A DNA stretch of 63,599 bases from Gonium pectorale (lineage: Eukaryota > Chlorophyta > Chlorophyceae > Chlamydomonadales > Volvocaceae): the NCBI GenBank assembly GCA_001584585.1, contig LSYV01000009.1, positions 2,151,567 to 2,215,165 of the forward strand, in the 5' to 3' direction. A program made the position numbers and the translations under genes. Shown one piece after another: positions 11,745-25,500 of the stretch (position 1 is its first letter; each line of letters starts with the position of its first letter). The notes under the pieces were generated by a model, which ran no database searches, was not told the origin of the DNA, and saw only the letters and a list, made by a program, of their open reading frames with translations.

Positions 11745-12562
11745 TCAGATAACGTTACGAATACAGACTGACCAACCGGCACAGATAAGTTCAGGTGAGG
11801 AGCAGGTATTCCATTGGTTGCACTCCTAGCGGCTGCATAATGGTCACCGACTCACAGTCGCAGTCCGTGGTCTGACGGTCAAGTCGGTTGAGTGGTCCGT
11901 TCCTAGTATGCATGAAAGTATTCGTGGCTTCCATACAGCCTACGGGCATCATCAGTGTACCTTCCGAATTCATGTACGGCGCCAGAGACCAAAACCTCGT
12001 ACGCGGCCTGACAAACCAAGTTTTTACGGGCATATGCAGGATGTGTGGAATTGTGGTCACGAAGCAAGAGCTCGGCTGGGCGATTGCCCGCAATGCGGTG
12101 CCAGGTGCCGCACGGGTGCCGACGCACGGTCGCATGCCGGGACTGCTACGTGAGACTGCGTAGCTGGGCCGTTAGGCAGGTGAGACAACGGCGCCCCCGT
12201 GCAAAACCCTGCGGGGTCCCCGTATCGGCCCTGTGCGCCATATCGGCCCGGCCACCAGCACACCGATCCGTCTATTGCTTCTGAGGGCTGGCCTTCTGTT
12301 GCGGGTCACTGAGGTAGCTAGAGGCTGTTAGGGCCGGTGGTGCATGTCTGCGCGGCGACGTAGAACACAAGGGGCGGCGGGCACAGCCGGCGGGCACGCT
12401 GTTTACATCGCAACCGCAATCAGAGGATGGACGGTATGGTGGCCCAATGTGGCCCCCGTGTAACACAGGTCTTGGAAGGCAAGCTCGCTCTATGCTGTGC
12501 GCTGCGGGCGCGGCGTCGTGGTCCCCGGATCCGTACATCCAGCCGAAAAGGGCATCACTTCC
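11745..12562. other. Intergenic, no supported gene
   Basis: Upstream flank of the minus-strand Pmp-like gene up to the assembly gap. A short plus-strand frame at 11908-12153 shows CGH and CPQCGARC cysteines that could be a zinc-ribbon fragment, but no splice context or start supports a gene. Nothing else was recognised. Confidence 0.5.
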
Positions 12563-13041
12563 NNNNNNNNNNNNNNNNNNNNNNNNNNNNNNNNNNNNNN
12601 NNNNNNNNNNNNNNNNNNNNNNNNNNNNNNNNNNNNNNNNNNNNNNNNNNNNNNNNNNNNNNNNNNNNNNNNNNNNNNNNNNNNNNNNNNNNNNNNNNNN
12701 NNNNNNNNNNNNNNNNNNNNNNNNNNNNNNNNNNNNNNNNNNNNNNNNNNNNNNNNNNNNNNNNNNNNNNNNNNNNNNNNNNNNNNNNNNNNNNNNNNNN
12801 NNNNNNNNNNNNNNNNNNNNNNNNNNNNNNNNNNNNNNNNNNNNNNNNNNNNNNNNNNNNNNNNNNNNNNNNNNNNNNNNNNNNNNNNNNNNNNNNNNNN
12901 NNNNNNNNNNNNNNNNNNNNNNNNNNNNNNNNNNNNNNNNNNNNNNNNNNNNNNNNNNNNNNNNNNNNNNNNNNNNNNNNNNNNNNNNNNNNNNNNNNNN
13001 NNNNNNNNNNNNNNNNNNNNNNNNNNNNNNNNNNNNNNNNN
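12563..13041. other. Assembly gap (479 N)
   Basis: Run of N. A T-rich stretch (TTCTTCTTTTTTT) starts right after it, so a simple repeat may have caused the break. ORFs drawn across it are artefacts. Confidence 0.99.
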
Positions 13042-13785
13042 TTCTTCTTTTTTTATCACTGTCCTGGATGGCCATTGCATCTACCGTTACACAGTGCCAT
13101 CCATATCATGCATACGAAAGTCGCAACCGCAGGTTTGCAACCCCTCGCTGCAGCGTGCGTCACCGCCAGCTCGTCATTCATAACACGAGTTACAAGGCAC
13201 GCGGCGTACTGCCATGATAAACCACTGCGTGCAGAGGAAGTCGACAGGTTTCTGAAGGTGACAGCGACAAGACACGCTCTCTTGCGTGCTCTTCATGTCT
13301 GCTCATGTCTCACTGACCTCGCTGATATAGCTTGCTGCCGACCGGCGCCGCTGCTGGTTTGTCCTCTCGCCCTTATGAAAGCTATACATGAGTCTCTCTG
13401 AGTTCTGAAAGCAAGAAGAGAGCCTGATGTGATATGATGCCATGATCTTGTGCATCCCAGTCTCCAGAGATGACGAGCGTTCTGTGAGTTAACAAAGCAA
13501 TCATCGTTGTCGGGCCCGCTTTACCGTACCACAACTCAAGTACATGCATGCGCAGGAGTCAGAGGGCTTAGCCGCACACGGATCTGCAGGCGAAGGGTCT
13601 CGGCGGTGGCGCAGGTGCGCCGCACGCGCGCACCGTCCGTTCGAGCCCAAACGATCTCTGCAGGCGCAGCGACACCGGGTTAACAGCAGCACCTGTAGGG
13701 TACGCGACTCCCTAACGTGCTGACTATTCCGGTAGGTGTGGGGATGACACGAGCACGCAGACTGGAACTTGCACTGATGTTGGCT

Positions 13786-13827
13786 GCTAATACAGGTTGC
13801 CTAATACAGGTTGCCTAATACAGGTTC
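13786..13827. repeat. Short tandem repeat, three copies
   Basis: Three near-perfect copies of a 14-base unit CTAATACAGGTTGC, the last one diverging. It lies in intergenic DNA. Confidence 0.75.
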
Positions 13828-14388
13828 TAACTCAAGTAGCGGTGACACGTGTCCAGTCCTCTGAAGCTCTGATGCTCGTACTGATCCCTACGACAAACAC
13901 ACAACAGTGAAGCGTATCTAACAACAGTGATTAGCCACACAGATACATGATAGAGCCATGTGACGTAACCAACAACTCTTCTTGTCACGAATAATGCCAA
14001 CTGAGACTGTCTAACGGAAAGACGGTTACACCGTTAGGACGGTGAAATGCACATGACGCTAATCAGGCACGTCAGCATGTGGCCATGAGTTTGTGCAGTT
14101 ATTGACTTGCTATTTGCTTAGGTTTCTCAGATATATATACGCCGGAATTGCAAGTGGACGTGGTATGATCACCGTCACGAACCGTCAAACTGCCCCGTCG
14201 TGCTCTGCGCAGCTTCCCCTTCCTGGATGCTCCCGGTAACGCACCGCGAGGGACTTTCTGGCGTTCCATAATGGAGAGAGGTCGCAGTGGCATCTCCAGT
14301 TGTGTGCCTTCACCCCCTTTTTTGATACGCCAAGGCTGACCAACGCTTTGGGTTTACAGCGATTGAGATCGGGGGTGGATGGTGTGCA

Positions 14389-14763
14389 GAGTGCGGGTAT
14401 GTGCCCTCGGACTCGAACACCTCAGATGGCAAGCTTTGCTTGCACTGCTTACCGGCTGGCAGGCTCTCCCCGACAATGGGAGGCCACACTGCTTATACAC
14501 GTAGCCCCGTTCACACATGGGAACTAATGGAAGGCGTCAAGGGAACCTTCTCGGCAACTGCAGAGGATTATAGCTGCCCGATGCCCTTATGCCCAAATGT
14601 ATATGTCCTGAGCCATCTCTGGCAGCCCTGCCGCAACTGCTCTGCAAAAGGAACTCACCCGCACCTTTCAACAAAATCTCCTACAGCAAGAGCCTTGCCT
14701 GAAACCCACACGCCCTTTACCGACCGTGAATCGGGAGGCCAGGCGTGGGTAGCATACATATGA
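14389..14763 (+). CDS. Orphan ORF fragment with paired cysteines, unrecognised
   Basis: Open plus-strand frame ending at TGA 14761-14763. It shows CAECGY, then CLHC about 20 residues later, then CPMPLC and CRNC, so four Cys pairs in about 90 residues, a pattern of zinc-binding modules. Codon use is less GC-biased than in the recognised genes. A start upstream or a spliced 5' exon would be needed. It may be the last exon of an unknown gene or a transposable-element remnant. Confidence 0.25.
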   Translation, partial: ECGYVPSDSNTSDGKLCLHCLPAGRLSPTMGGHTAYTRSPVHTWELMEGVKGTFSATAEDYSCPMPLCPNVYVLSHLWQPCRNCSAKGTHPHLSTKSPTARALPETHTPFTDRESGGQAWVAYI

Positions 14764-15112
14764 AATGAGGCGACATGTCCGCGTCAAAATAGATGCATCC
14801 ATCCGCCTTTATCACTGTCCAGCAAAGGATGTCCGTAGAGGTTGCCTTCCCCGTTTCTGGTTCACTTTTTTCCCAGCAAAGGATGTTAGCTAGGGCCCAA
14901 AGCTGGACGAACAGTGTTGTTGCCCCGCCTCACGCACCATGCGCACTGGCGGACAGAAACACCATCGGAAGAAACGTCAACTGGACCGTGTATGGCGGCG
15001 CCCCCTGGCACCACTCACGGCGCCACTCCCCAGCCAGGGCCAGCAACTTAGGAAAATCCGCACGAAGACAGGCAGAATGTCGTATTCATTTGGTGTACGT
15101 GTTCATTTCACG

Positions 15113-15130
15113 TATGTGTGTGTGTGTGTC
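15113..15130. repeat. TG dinucleotide microsatellite
   Basis: Alternating TG run (TATGTGTGTGTGTGTGTC) followed by a second weaker TGTG stretch. Intergenic. Confidence 0.65.
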
Positions 15131-16572
15131 TTTTGACACATGTGTGTATGCGTGTGTTGTACGGTGTACGGCGCTGTTGTGATTGTCGTGCAGGTCTTGG
15201 GTACCGGTATTTAGCTTCACAGCGCTTGTGTCGCGATGCGCTCGTCTTGCTAGGGGTGCGCGCCACTTTCCCCGGAACAATGGGGAGCGGCCAAGGTTTA
15301 GCCTGCAGCGCTGAACGGAACTGCGAATCATGTCTCGCTGCTGTCAATAAAACGTAATTGAAATAACGACGTGCGGAAGTCAGTCTGCTCGGCTCGAGGG
15401 GCAAAAGATGATGCACGCGGACATGCCCTTACAGTACTCAACCGCCAGCAGGCTAACTGACGATCGGTGCCTACTTGCTGCTCATGGGCCACTGCCCAAG
15501 TCATGGGCCCATGTAAAACGCACGTTGGACGGTCCGCGTGCACGACAAGAACCAGGCCGATGACAAGTTTACGCCGGTGTTGGATGCCTGTCAGCCGAGG
15601 GCGATGCAGGAAGGGCTCAATGCGGTCCAGAAACGGATGATGTGGCGTGTGGGGCTGACCCCGGCTATATGCACGTAACGAAAGTTGGGGGTACATCTTG
15701 CTTGGGAGTATACCTGGCATCCCCACCGTCCTTGCCCCCATACAGCACCTCATTCCCTCCCTCGCTCCCTTGGTGGTTGTCCGTGCCGCCTTCACGGCCG
15801 CCAGGGCCGCCTTAATGGTCCGGCAGGTCCGGCCGCCCGGACAGGCCCAGACTCCCCGCCGCCCGGCCCTCAGGGCCTGCCGTCGACGCTCGCAGGAGTT
15901 TCATAGCCGCCGGCATCCGCCGGCACCTCAACCGCTGGATAGCTGTAATCGCTATTTGTGCCGCCCTTCATGATGCCCTAAACGCCGCTACGTGTTCGCT
16001 CCCCACCTACGTCCAGCCGTCTCGCTGGTACATGAATAATGATTGCTCTTCATGGGTGCCGTACGAGCCCCACGTGCAGGTATGTTCATCAGGGGAGACC
16101 GCTCCCCACCTACGGTACTGCTTCACATCTGCCACACAAAACACAACTGTCAACTGAGGCAGCACAGAGCTGCTTCACGACCTGTCACTCTATTCGGTAT
16201 TACCCGCGCGGCCGTACCGTCTGTCAAAGTCTGCTGGAGCCAGATCCACTGACGCGCGCAGGCCGCCTTTGTGATTTGATACGTAGGTCCTTCATATGAA
16301 TGTCAATGCCTTTTGTCATAGTCAAAATGGCAAAGATAGCAGTTGCAAGTACCTGTTGTGGCAGAAAGAGTCCAATGCATCTACATAATCCTTGTGCAAT
16401 CATTGAGAACTTTAGCCCATAATGGTCGCTTAGCAGCTTGCAACTTGCAACTCGGTTGCTCTCAACGCTGGCGGCTGCCATGCGCGCTCGGGCACAGCAT
16501 AAGGATCATCAAGAAACGCTTATGTATGGCCGGGCGTAAGCCGTAGGTTCTCTGACCCTGAATCTCGGCGCG

Positions 16573-19500
16573 ATGGATTTGGATGCAGCGCTCGCGACCG
16601 TGGAGCGTGCGTGCGAGGACTTCAAGGTGCGCAGAGGACACGCGAAGTCCTTCTCAATGCTTTTATGCTGCTGCGACGACTCCTCTCCCCTAGCCCCCAC
16701 CCTCCGCTCTCCTTCCCATCCCCGCCCGCTCGCCTGTATCCCTACAGGTCCCGGCCACCGCAGCGGCAGCCTCGGGGGTGCTTCTCGCCTTCCGCTCCAC
16801 ACCGGGCCTGGCCCTACTAGCGGCATGCCGTCACATCCTGGACCGGTCACGCTCCCTGGACGCCAGGTGAGCAGCGTCGCCTATCCAACTCACCGTGCAC
16901 TCATCGTGCTGTCGTGACTGGACGCGGGTGCTCTAGCCCCTGGTATATGGAATGCTGTTAACGCGTAGATGTCCCCATCCCCCCCAAACAGGTTTCATGC
17001 AGCCGCGGCGCTGCGGGAGGGGCTAGTGCGGGACTGGGCAGCGCTGTCCCCAGAGGACCGCACGGCACTCCGGTCCTACTTGATGTCGTACCTGATAGCG
17101 CACTGCGAGGAGCCTGGGATGCAGGTGGGAGTGGGAGGGGTGGACGAATGGGACGGGAAGCAGACGGGAGCTCAGGGTGCCTCTAGTAAACATGCGCTAC
17201 GCACTGGAAACGCAAGTCAGGGACATGGAGAGAGAGGGAGGGGACTCGCAGGGAACTGGGGCCATGTGGATGGGCATCGATCTGCGCCGCTCCCTGCGTA
17301 AGGCCCTCACCACAGTTGCGTCCGCCGCCCATCTGCGCCCCTTGCGTCCGTCGGCTTGAGTTATCTGTGTCTCGCAAGTGAAAGGCTTTCGGTGCGTTCC
17401 TCGCTGGCTTCCGCTCTGGCGCATCTAGTCCACGTACCTCTCTTTGTTGTCTATGCCAACGTGACTGCTTATTCCCTCACGCCCCGCCTCGTGCGGGGTG
17501 TATTGTAACGGGCAGGTCGTCCGCTCCTCGCTGGTGTCAGCCCTTGCGGTGCTGTTGAAGCGGAGTTGGCTGGAGGGAGGGGACCTCCCGGCGGCGCAGC
17601 AGGCCAACCGAGCTTCGTTCTTCCAGGCAGGTGCCACTGAGCGGGGTCTCGAGGACGCGGAACGGTATGCTCAATGCATGGCCCCAAAAGCAACCTGGCG
17701 CGAGCGAGCAAACAAGCAAACGAGCAAGTAAACGAGAAAGCAATCAAGAAACATGCACTTTAGCAGGTCGCCCACTAAGCGGATGTGGTTTCACGGGGTA
17801 TGTCCGCGTGCTTGTGGCCGAGTCAAAACCAACTCTTCTTTCCGCAAGCACGTGTGAGTGTGCCAGGGTGATGACTCCCAAGCTTGTCCTCCCCCGAGCT
17901 GCAGGAGCTGGACGCGCTCAGCCGCAACCCGCCCGCGCAGACGGCCTCCGCGGCCGCGGCGGCCCGGCGCGTGGGGCTGCAGGTGCTTGAGGTGCGCCGC
18001 AGTTGAGGCACGGCCGTATGCGGGGGGGGGGCGCGGGGGGCCTGCAGGGGTTCCGACGGAAGGGTGCTCAGACGGGGTCCCGGGCGGGAGGTGATTGCAG
18101 CTGTGTGTGCGCGGGGAGGGGCGACGGGAGGGGACACAGGCGTGGGGGGGTATGGCGGGCCCGGGTGGTGCACTGGGTCGGCTGGCGCTGCATGTGCATC
18201 GGAGTAGAATGGGCGCGGGTTCTCCTGGCGGTGCGGGCGGGCTCTGGAATGGGCTAGCGTGGACAGGGCTCGGATGCTGGGACTGGGCGAGAGCACGGTG
18301 GCATGCGGCCGGGGCAGAAAGAGGTCGTTCAGGTGGGGGCCAGGTGAAGCATTGACAAGCGACTGGGGCTTCAAAGCCTCGGACTCTGTGCTCGGAAGAG
18401 TAAGGGTGTATTGGTCCATGCGTGCGCACCGCCGGGCCGATGCGGCTGTCGTGCCGCTCCTGTTTGCAGGCCGTGGTCACCGAGTTCTCCCCCGCCACCG
18501 CCAGCCCTCTGGGCCTGCCGCTGGAGCAGCACGCGCGGTGCGCCGCGGACCTGCAGGTCGGTGGGCGTGGAGCTCACCCGGGTGGTGCGCGCTTGGGAAC
18601 CGCACCGGGCCTCCGTTGGTGGGGCTGTTTGAGTCGCGAGCTGTGGGGCGTTGCTGCGGGGATGGCTATGGGGATATGGTATGTGGGGAACGTGGGTATG
18701 CAGAGAGCGCGTTCCCCACCGGCTTCCCACGGGACGGAGTATACTGCTGGATGCCAGTGCTTTCCCGTCAAACCTGTTTCCTTTGAATTTCCTCACAGGA
18801 CCACTACCTCCAGGACATCTTTCGCCACGCGGTGGCACTGGGCCGCGCCGCCGCCGCCTCCCACGACGGCCCCACCTGCTCCTCCTGCCTCTCGCTCATG
18901 GCCACCGTCCTGTCCTGGGACTTCCGTCGCACCGCGCCGCACCCCTTTGCCGCCGGCGGAGGCGGTGGCGGCGGTGGCCTGCCGCCCTTCCTTGCGCCAC
19001 CCCCGTCGGTGCCGGCGGCGCGGTGCGCCGCCTTCAGCGGCCCCGGCGGCGGCGGCGGGCCGTCAGCCGGTGCCGACTGGGCGTCGCTCCTCCTCGTGCC
19101 GGATACGCTGGACTGGGTGGCGGCGCTGCTGCAGCAGCTGACGGCGGCGGGCGCAGCCTCGGCTGGCGGCGGCGGGGCCGGCGGCGGCGCGGCGGCGGAG
19201 CTGGTCTCCCGGGCTCGCGGGGTGGTGGTGGCTATGTGCAACCTGTCGGCTGAGGTGTTCCCGCGTGAAGGTACGTCACAGGATGTCGATCGCTCTGGGG
19301 TAGGGTAAGCCGCGACGCTAGCCTATCCCACTCTTGTCCAGATTGTGTGGGATATACCCTCCAGGACATACCGGACCGGCCCGTGCTCACTCACGGTCAG
19401 GCGCTGCCCACCGCACATTCCTCGCGACCTGGCCTGCCCCTGATGGCGGGGTCCCCGCCCCCGCCGCTTCCAGGCGGTGCATCCCGCCCCGCCGACCCGT

Positions 19501-22500
19501 CACCCACGGGCACCCCACCCCACTTCCCCACCCCCCTTGCCCGCAGCTGCCGACGCGCTGACCGCCCCCGGCGGCGGCGTGCGCGGCGGCTACCTGCGCT
19601 CCGTGCTCCGCTGCGTGCTGGGCTGGCTGGCTGGCGGCGGCGGCGGGCCGCGTCAGGTGGTGGCGGCGGCGGAGGCGGGCGACGAGGCGCCGCTGTGGGA
19701 GGGCTGCAAGTACGTGGACGGGTTGGCGGGGCGGCGCGCCACCCTGTGCGGGTCTGGCTGGCTGGCTGGCTCGCGTGGCTTGATCCGAATCAAGGGTTGA
19801 GATTGGGCACGGCGAGAAAAGCCCTCGGGCGTGTAGCACAGTCAGTCCTCACCGACCTTACCAATGGACATCCGTACCGTGCGCCGCCCCCCTCCTCCTC
19901 CACGCAATCCCAGGGCGCTCCTGGCGCTGGCTGCGGCGCACCCCCCTCGTCTGCTGGTGGACGCCGGGAACGACGTGATGGGGGCCATGGGTGGCCAGGG
20001 GGGCTTCCTCGCGCTCATGCAGGTGCGGCGCGGCGTTTTCGTGGGCACACACCCCCTCAACCGTTTGCTCTTGAAAACCCCCTTAACTTTCTCCTGCAAC
20101 TGCCTCACCTTCGAGGATGTTGGTGAGGTTTGAAGAGCTCAGGAAGCTTCCTCCACCTGATGGCGGTGCAGAACAGCGACCAGCGCTTCACGTTGACCCA
20201 ACCCTCGCTACGCCCCGTCCACAACTGCCGTATTGCAGCTAACCGCCCGCTCGCTGCCAAATCACTAACCGAAAACCCACTTCCTCAGGGCCTCACGCTG
20301 GAGGTCATCCGCGCGGGCTGCTCGGGCCCCGCCGCCTCGGGTCTGGAGCAGTGGGTTCCCGAGTGCCGGGATATGCTCGTCGAGGTGGGCGGGGGTTTCC
20401 AGAAGCAAACGGGGGGTTGGGGGTGGGTGGGTGGGTGTGAGGCTGTCTAGGCTCTGGGCCGTGCAGTGGTTGATGGACTTTCGCGCTTACGCTCGTCGTT
20501 TGCGTTTTCCTTTTCAACACAACCACAGAGCTGGCGGTTTAGGATGCCGGCCTGGCCAGCAGTGGGTTTCATTTTTGTGTCGGATGATTGGGACAACCAC
20601 AGCGCTGCCGGCATCGGCGTCGCCACCCCTCAGACCGCCCCGTATCTAAGCACGGAACGAAGAGCGCCAGAAGGCGTGCCCAGCCCGCTGCTGCTGCTGC
20701 TGCTGCTGCCGCCGCTCAGCTTCCACAAACGATGTCTCCCAACCACCCTTACTCCAGTTCCATCCTGCTCTCGCCCCCAGGCCTGGGCGCTTATGGTGCA
20801 GCGGGACGTGGCGAACCCGATGCTCCTGCCGCTCAGCGTGGGGGCGCTGGGCCCGCCGCAGCTGCCCGGGCTGGCGGAGGGCGCTGCGGCGGTGTTCGGG
20901 GCGCTGGTGGCGGCGGCCATGGAGGACGCGGGGCGGGAGGCGGACGGAGGCGAGGAGGTGAGGGCGCGCCGGGGATGGCGGGGGAGGGGGGGGGGCAGGG
21001 CCACGGGTGTACGGTGGAGCTGAATGCCAGGACTGCGTTGAGGGCAAGGCTGGTGGTGGGGGGGAGGATTTCACACTGTGATCTGCCCACCATGCCTATT
21101 CGTTGCGACCAGAAGACGGGCTGGCGTAGGCAGCGGCGGAGTCCTCAACCGCTGCCGAGCTCGCCACACGTTTCCCTGCCTGCTTATCGGTTCCCCCAGC
21201 CCCTAGTGCTATGTTTTGCATGAAAACTATGTCCCTGCCCCTATACGATGTCCGCATGAACAGGTTGCGGCGGAGAACGAGGCGGCGGAGGCGGCCGCTG
21301 AGGACGCCCGGATGGCAGAGGCAGCTGCGCTCGCCCGGGCCGCCCCCGCCGCGACGTTTCCGCTGCTCGCGTCGGCGCTGGGCACCGCACAGCAACAGCT
21401 GATGGCCGCTGCGCGCGGCGCGGGGGCGGGGGGCGGCGGCGTGGGCAGCGACGCGTGGGCGGTGGCCCTGGAGCGGTGCTGCTGGCTGGTGCGCTGCGCC
21501 GCGCACTGCCTCGCAGACAGTGGAGCGGGTGGGTGTGGATGTGGATGTGGGCATCAGCGGTTGGGGAGGGGGGGGGCGGGCTCGTCGGTCCCTAAGCGGG
21601 TGCTCGGAACGGGAAGCGCGTTGCCTGCTGGACGGCGGGATGGGCGGGTGGGCGTTCTGGCACATTGAGGATTGGGGTGTCTCGGGTCAGAGGAAGACCT
21701 TGGTCCGGGTAGGAGGGGCTGGCGAAGGCACGTGACGCTTCTAACTTCATCGGAGAAAATCGCCTGAACGGGTTTGCAGGTGCTGGTTTGACCCATGACC
21801 GAGCGGATAGCAGGCGCGATGATGTTTTCTTTGCCGTTCCTCTCCTTAAGAGCCTTGCAATCGACAAAGCGAACCAAAACATGCCTTCTCATCCCTCGTC
21901 GTTGTCCATTCCCATTTCCCTTCAACTCCCATCCCTTCGCAGGTGAGACGCCCCTAATGCCGCTGCCCCTGTCCCTGGCGATGGAGGCTGGCGGCCAGGG
22001 CGCCTGTGCCGCGGTGGAGGGCCTGACGGCGGCGCTCCTGGCGCTGCCGGCCATGGCGCTGCGGGAGGGAGGAGCGGCCGTGATGAGCCCGCGGTGAGAG
22101 GACGGTGCGAGGGCGCGGCATGGGGGCCGCGTGTCCGGAAGGGCGACGCGTGATGAAAAGCGTGTGAAGAGGAGCGGGGCGGTCGGGCAGCTTGGGCGGC
22201 TGGTGGCGTTAGGCGCGAGGAAGGCGGATAGGCTGGAAAGCGAGGGTGTAAACGTAAGAAAGACAGCAGCTCATGAACAGCTTGCAGGCCTGAGCCGCTT
22301 CCATGCTTTGGGCAAGGCATGCTGCCTGCGGGCCGATATGTTCCGGCATCCGCTGGGCCTGGCTCCCACTCCCTCCCCGTCTGTGTCCCCATCTCTGTGG
22401 CTCAGTGTGCTGCCTTCTGCACATTCGGTTTCAACTTCCTTCGCAGGCTGATGGAGGCTATTGTGTGGTCCCTCGCCCGCTGGGCGGACACGTACCTGTT

Positions 22501-25500
22501 CCCGGAGGAGGCCGAGGCGGAGGGGCTGCCGGCGCAGCTGACCGCCGCCTTCTCGACCCGCGGGTCGGCCAGCCCCGGTGGCGGCGGAGGCGGAGGCGGA
22601 GCTGGAGGCCTTCCCGGCCCGTGCCAGCCCGTCAGCCAGGCGGAGGCGGTGGCGGACGGCCTCGCCCGCCTGGCGGCGACGTGCCTGGTCGCCTTCCCCG
22701 GAGAGCCCGAGCTGCACGGCATGGTGGGTTGGGAGCTAGGGACGCCACGGTGGGCGGGGTGGGGCGGGGCTCCTGGGGTTCACCGTTTGCGGCCCGTGGG
22801 CTGGCCAGATGCGGCGGTGGGGCTGAAGGCTGAGGACGAGGCGGGGAAGACTGGGCGAGGACTGGCTCAGACGGGATCGGGTGGGCTGGGCAGGGTCGCG
22901 CTGGGTGCTCGGCTATTACATTCCTTGCCCCTACTTTACCGCGGGCGCATTCGAGGCTGTGTTATTCACACAGCATACCCACACCCACACCCCACCCAGG
23001 TGTGCACCGTCCTGCTGCCAGTCCTCTCTCGCCGGCGGCCCCTGTGCTGCTGCCTGCTGGAGGCGAGCCCGGGCTGGGCGGACCTGGCGGGCGCCTTTGC
23101 AGCGCGGAGACCCCAGCTGACAGCAGGGCTGGCGCCCAAGCTGCAGCGCTGGCTCGGCCAGGTGCGCGCGTGGGTCCGCGCGCAGGGGTTGGGAAGAAAA
23201 AGAAGAGGCAAGGGGCAGGGAGGAAGGCAGGCGGTTTGTGTGAGGTTGAAATGCCCACGCCGGTGACGGCGGAACTTTTGGATTCATCCGCGCTTCGCCT
23301 CGCTAGCTCATGACCGCAGTGGCTGTGTATTGTTCGAGCTGCCCGCGAGGTGCGTTTGCCCCCCTGCAAACCCGCAGAGCCTGTGCCAGGCTGCAATCGG
23401 CTACCCCGGCTCCGACTCCCCGGCGCCCCCCCACGTCCACCTGCACCCCGCCGCCGCCTACCTCTCCAACCTGCTCGGCCCCACCGCGGCCGAGCTCCGG
23501 AACCTGGCTGCCCACCCCGACCTGCCCTCCCTTGCCTCCCGGGCCGACGTTGCCTCGGCGCTGTGCGGGATGCTTGAAGTGCTTCGCGGCGGCGCCTGCC
23601 GCGGCGCGGCCGCCGCAGGGCCGGCGGCGCGGGCGGCGGGATGGGCGCTGGTCTCGGAGCTGCTGGGCCCGCTGCTGGCGCTACAGCGGGCGTTCGGGAA
23701 CGACCCGCGGGTCGGCGCGCTGCTGCTCAAGCTAGCGGGCGCGGTGGTTGAGCAGCACGTCGGGTATCTGCCGGTGGGTGCGGGTGCGCGCGGGCTACAC
23801 CTTAGTCTGCACGAATTGCGTGTGTGGGCAAACATGCGCTGCTCGTGGATGCCGTGCGGTATAGGCATTATCCTGCAGATCCCCAGCCATTGCAGGCCTC
23901 AACGGTGACACCTTGTGCATTGTGAAACGCCCCGCTGCGCGCAGACCGACGCTGCCCAGCTCCTCATGAGCTGGGTCCTGGAGCTGTTGCGGCAGTACCG
24001 GCTGGGCCGAGCCGCCACCGTGGCGGTGGCCGTGGCGGCGGGAGGCCCGGGCGCTCAGAAGAAGGCGGCGGCCGCGAAGAAGGGCGGCCCCGCGTGCGCG
24101 GCTGGTAAGGGCCCGGGGTGTTGACACGGGAACTCGTGGGGTGGAATGGGTATGCGCTGCACGCCTTCTGCACGGGGGTGGGACCCGGGTATTTGCGCTC
24201 GGGGTCGAACATGGGTGACCGCAGACCCCGTGATGCCGGTCTGGAGGTGTTTTTGGGGGGCTCTTGCGAGGATGGCGTGCGGCCCCGGGAGCTCTGCCAA
24301 TGGCGCCAGGGGACGCTCAACGGCTGTGGGCGTGTGGCCATTGGCATTCAGCTGCGGCCCCACCCGTCCTTGGTCAACAACGTGCCTACCGATCCCGCAG
24401 GCACCGCGGCCCTGCGCGCCGAGGCTGCTGCCGACGCGGCGCGGGAGCTGCGCGCGCTGCTGTCCCTTCTAACCCACATCACTCAACGGGACGTGGCGCT
24501 GGCGGCCGCCGCCTCCGACGGCTGGGCGACCAGTAGCAGCTACAGCGTCAGCGTTGACGGCGGTGGCGGCGGAGCTGGCGGCGGCGGCGCCGCCGCCGGC
24601 ACTAGCGCGACGTCGACGCCACGCAGCGTCAATATGGGGGGCGGCGGCGGGGGTGGAGGCGGCGCGAGTGTGGGCACGACGCCGCGCGGCGTCAGCGCGG
24701 GGAACACGCCGAGGGCGGGCGCAGGCGGAGGCGGAGGCGGGGGCCGGACGGGATCGATCGCCGCGGAGGCGGAGTCCGGCGTGGCGCAGGTGCGTTGCCG
24801 CTTGTTAGGGGAATGATTGACGTGACGCATGGAACGGCACCGGTTACGGGTGCGGTACGGCGATGGCGGTGAGGTACAGCGGTGGCGCAGGTGCGTTGCC
24901 CTTAGCCGGGGGAGGGGGGGAGGCCTTGACGCGATGCTGTGATTACCGCGGACGCTTCAGCAAACGTGTCAATGGTCACTGGCAAGCTGCGCACGGTCAC
25001 AGTGTTGGTGTCAAGTCACAGCGCAGGGAACGGCGCCTCTTGTGCAGTGCGGCACTTGGCTGAACAGGTTTTTGCTGACGCATAGACTCTTCCCGAGATG
25101 CGGCAACGCCGCGTGATGGCTTCTCAGCCGCACACACTGGTCCCTCAACGTGCAACATGCACAGGTCGTGCTGGCTGGGCTTGATGTTCTGCTGCCAATG
25201 TTGACGCCGGAGCTGATGGCGGCGGCAACTGTAGGCGGCGGTGACGGCGGCGGCGCTGGGGGCGCTGGCGGCGGCCCCGGCGGCGCCGGCGGCAAGCTGG
25301 CGCGGCTGCTCTTCTCTCTGCTGGCATACATGATGGAGGTGCACCCGCACGCGGTACGGCAGGGAATGGAGAGCACGACAGTAGGCGGGCTTGTTGTTTG
25401 ATCGCAAGGTGCCGCTTACAACTGACACGCTTATTGGTGCATGCTACGTTGGGCCAGAAGCTATCATCGGGCCTGGGCACAGCGAAGCCAAGGATGCGCA

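Larger units (their letters stand above)
13042..16572. other. Gene-poor intergenic region before XPO4
   Basis: Lower GC than the surroundings. It holds a tandem repeat at 13786-13827, a 13-base direct repeat (CAGCAAAGGATGT at about 14819 and 14875), a TG microsatellite near 15113-15130 and one orphan ORF at 14389-14763. No conserved gene was recognised. Confidence 0.5.

Noticed and set aside
12427..13401. Long ORFs across the first gap
   Set aside because: Consist mostly of N and have no recognisable sequence at either side.
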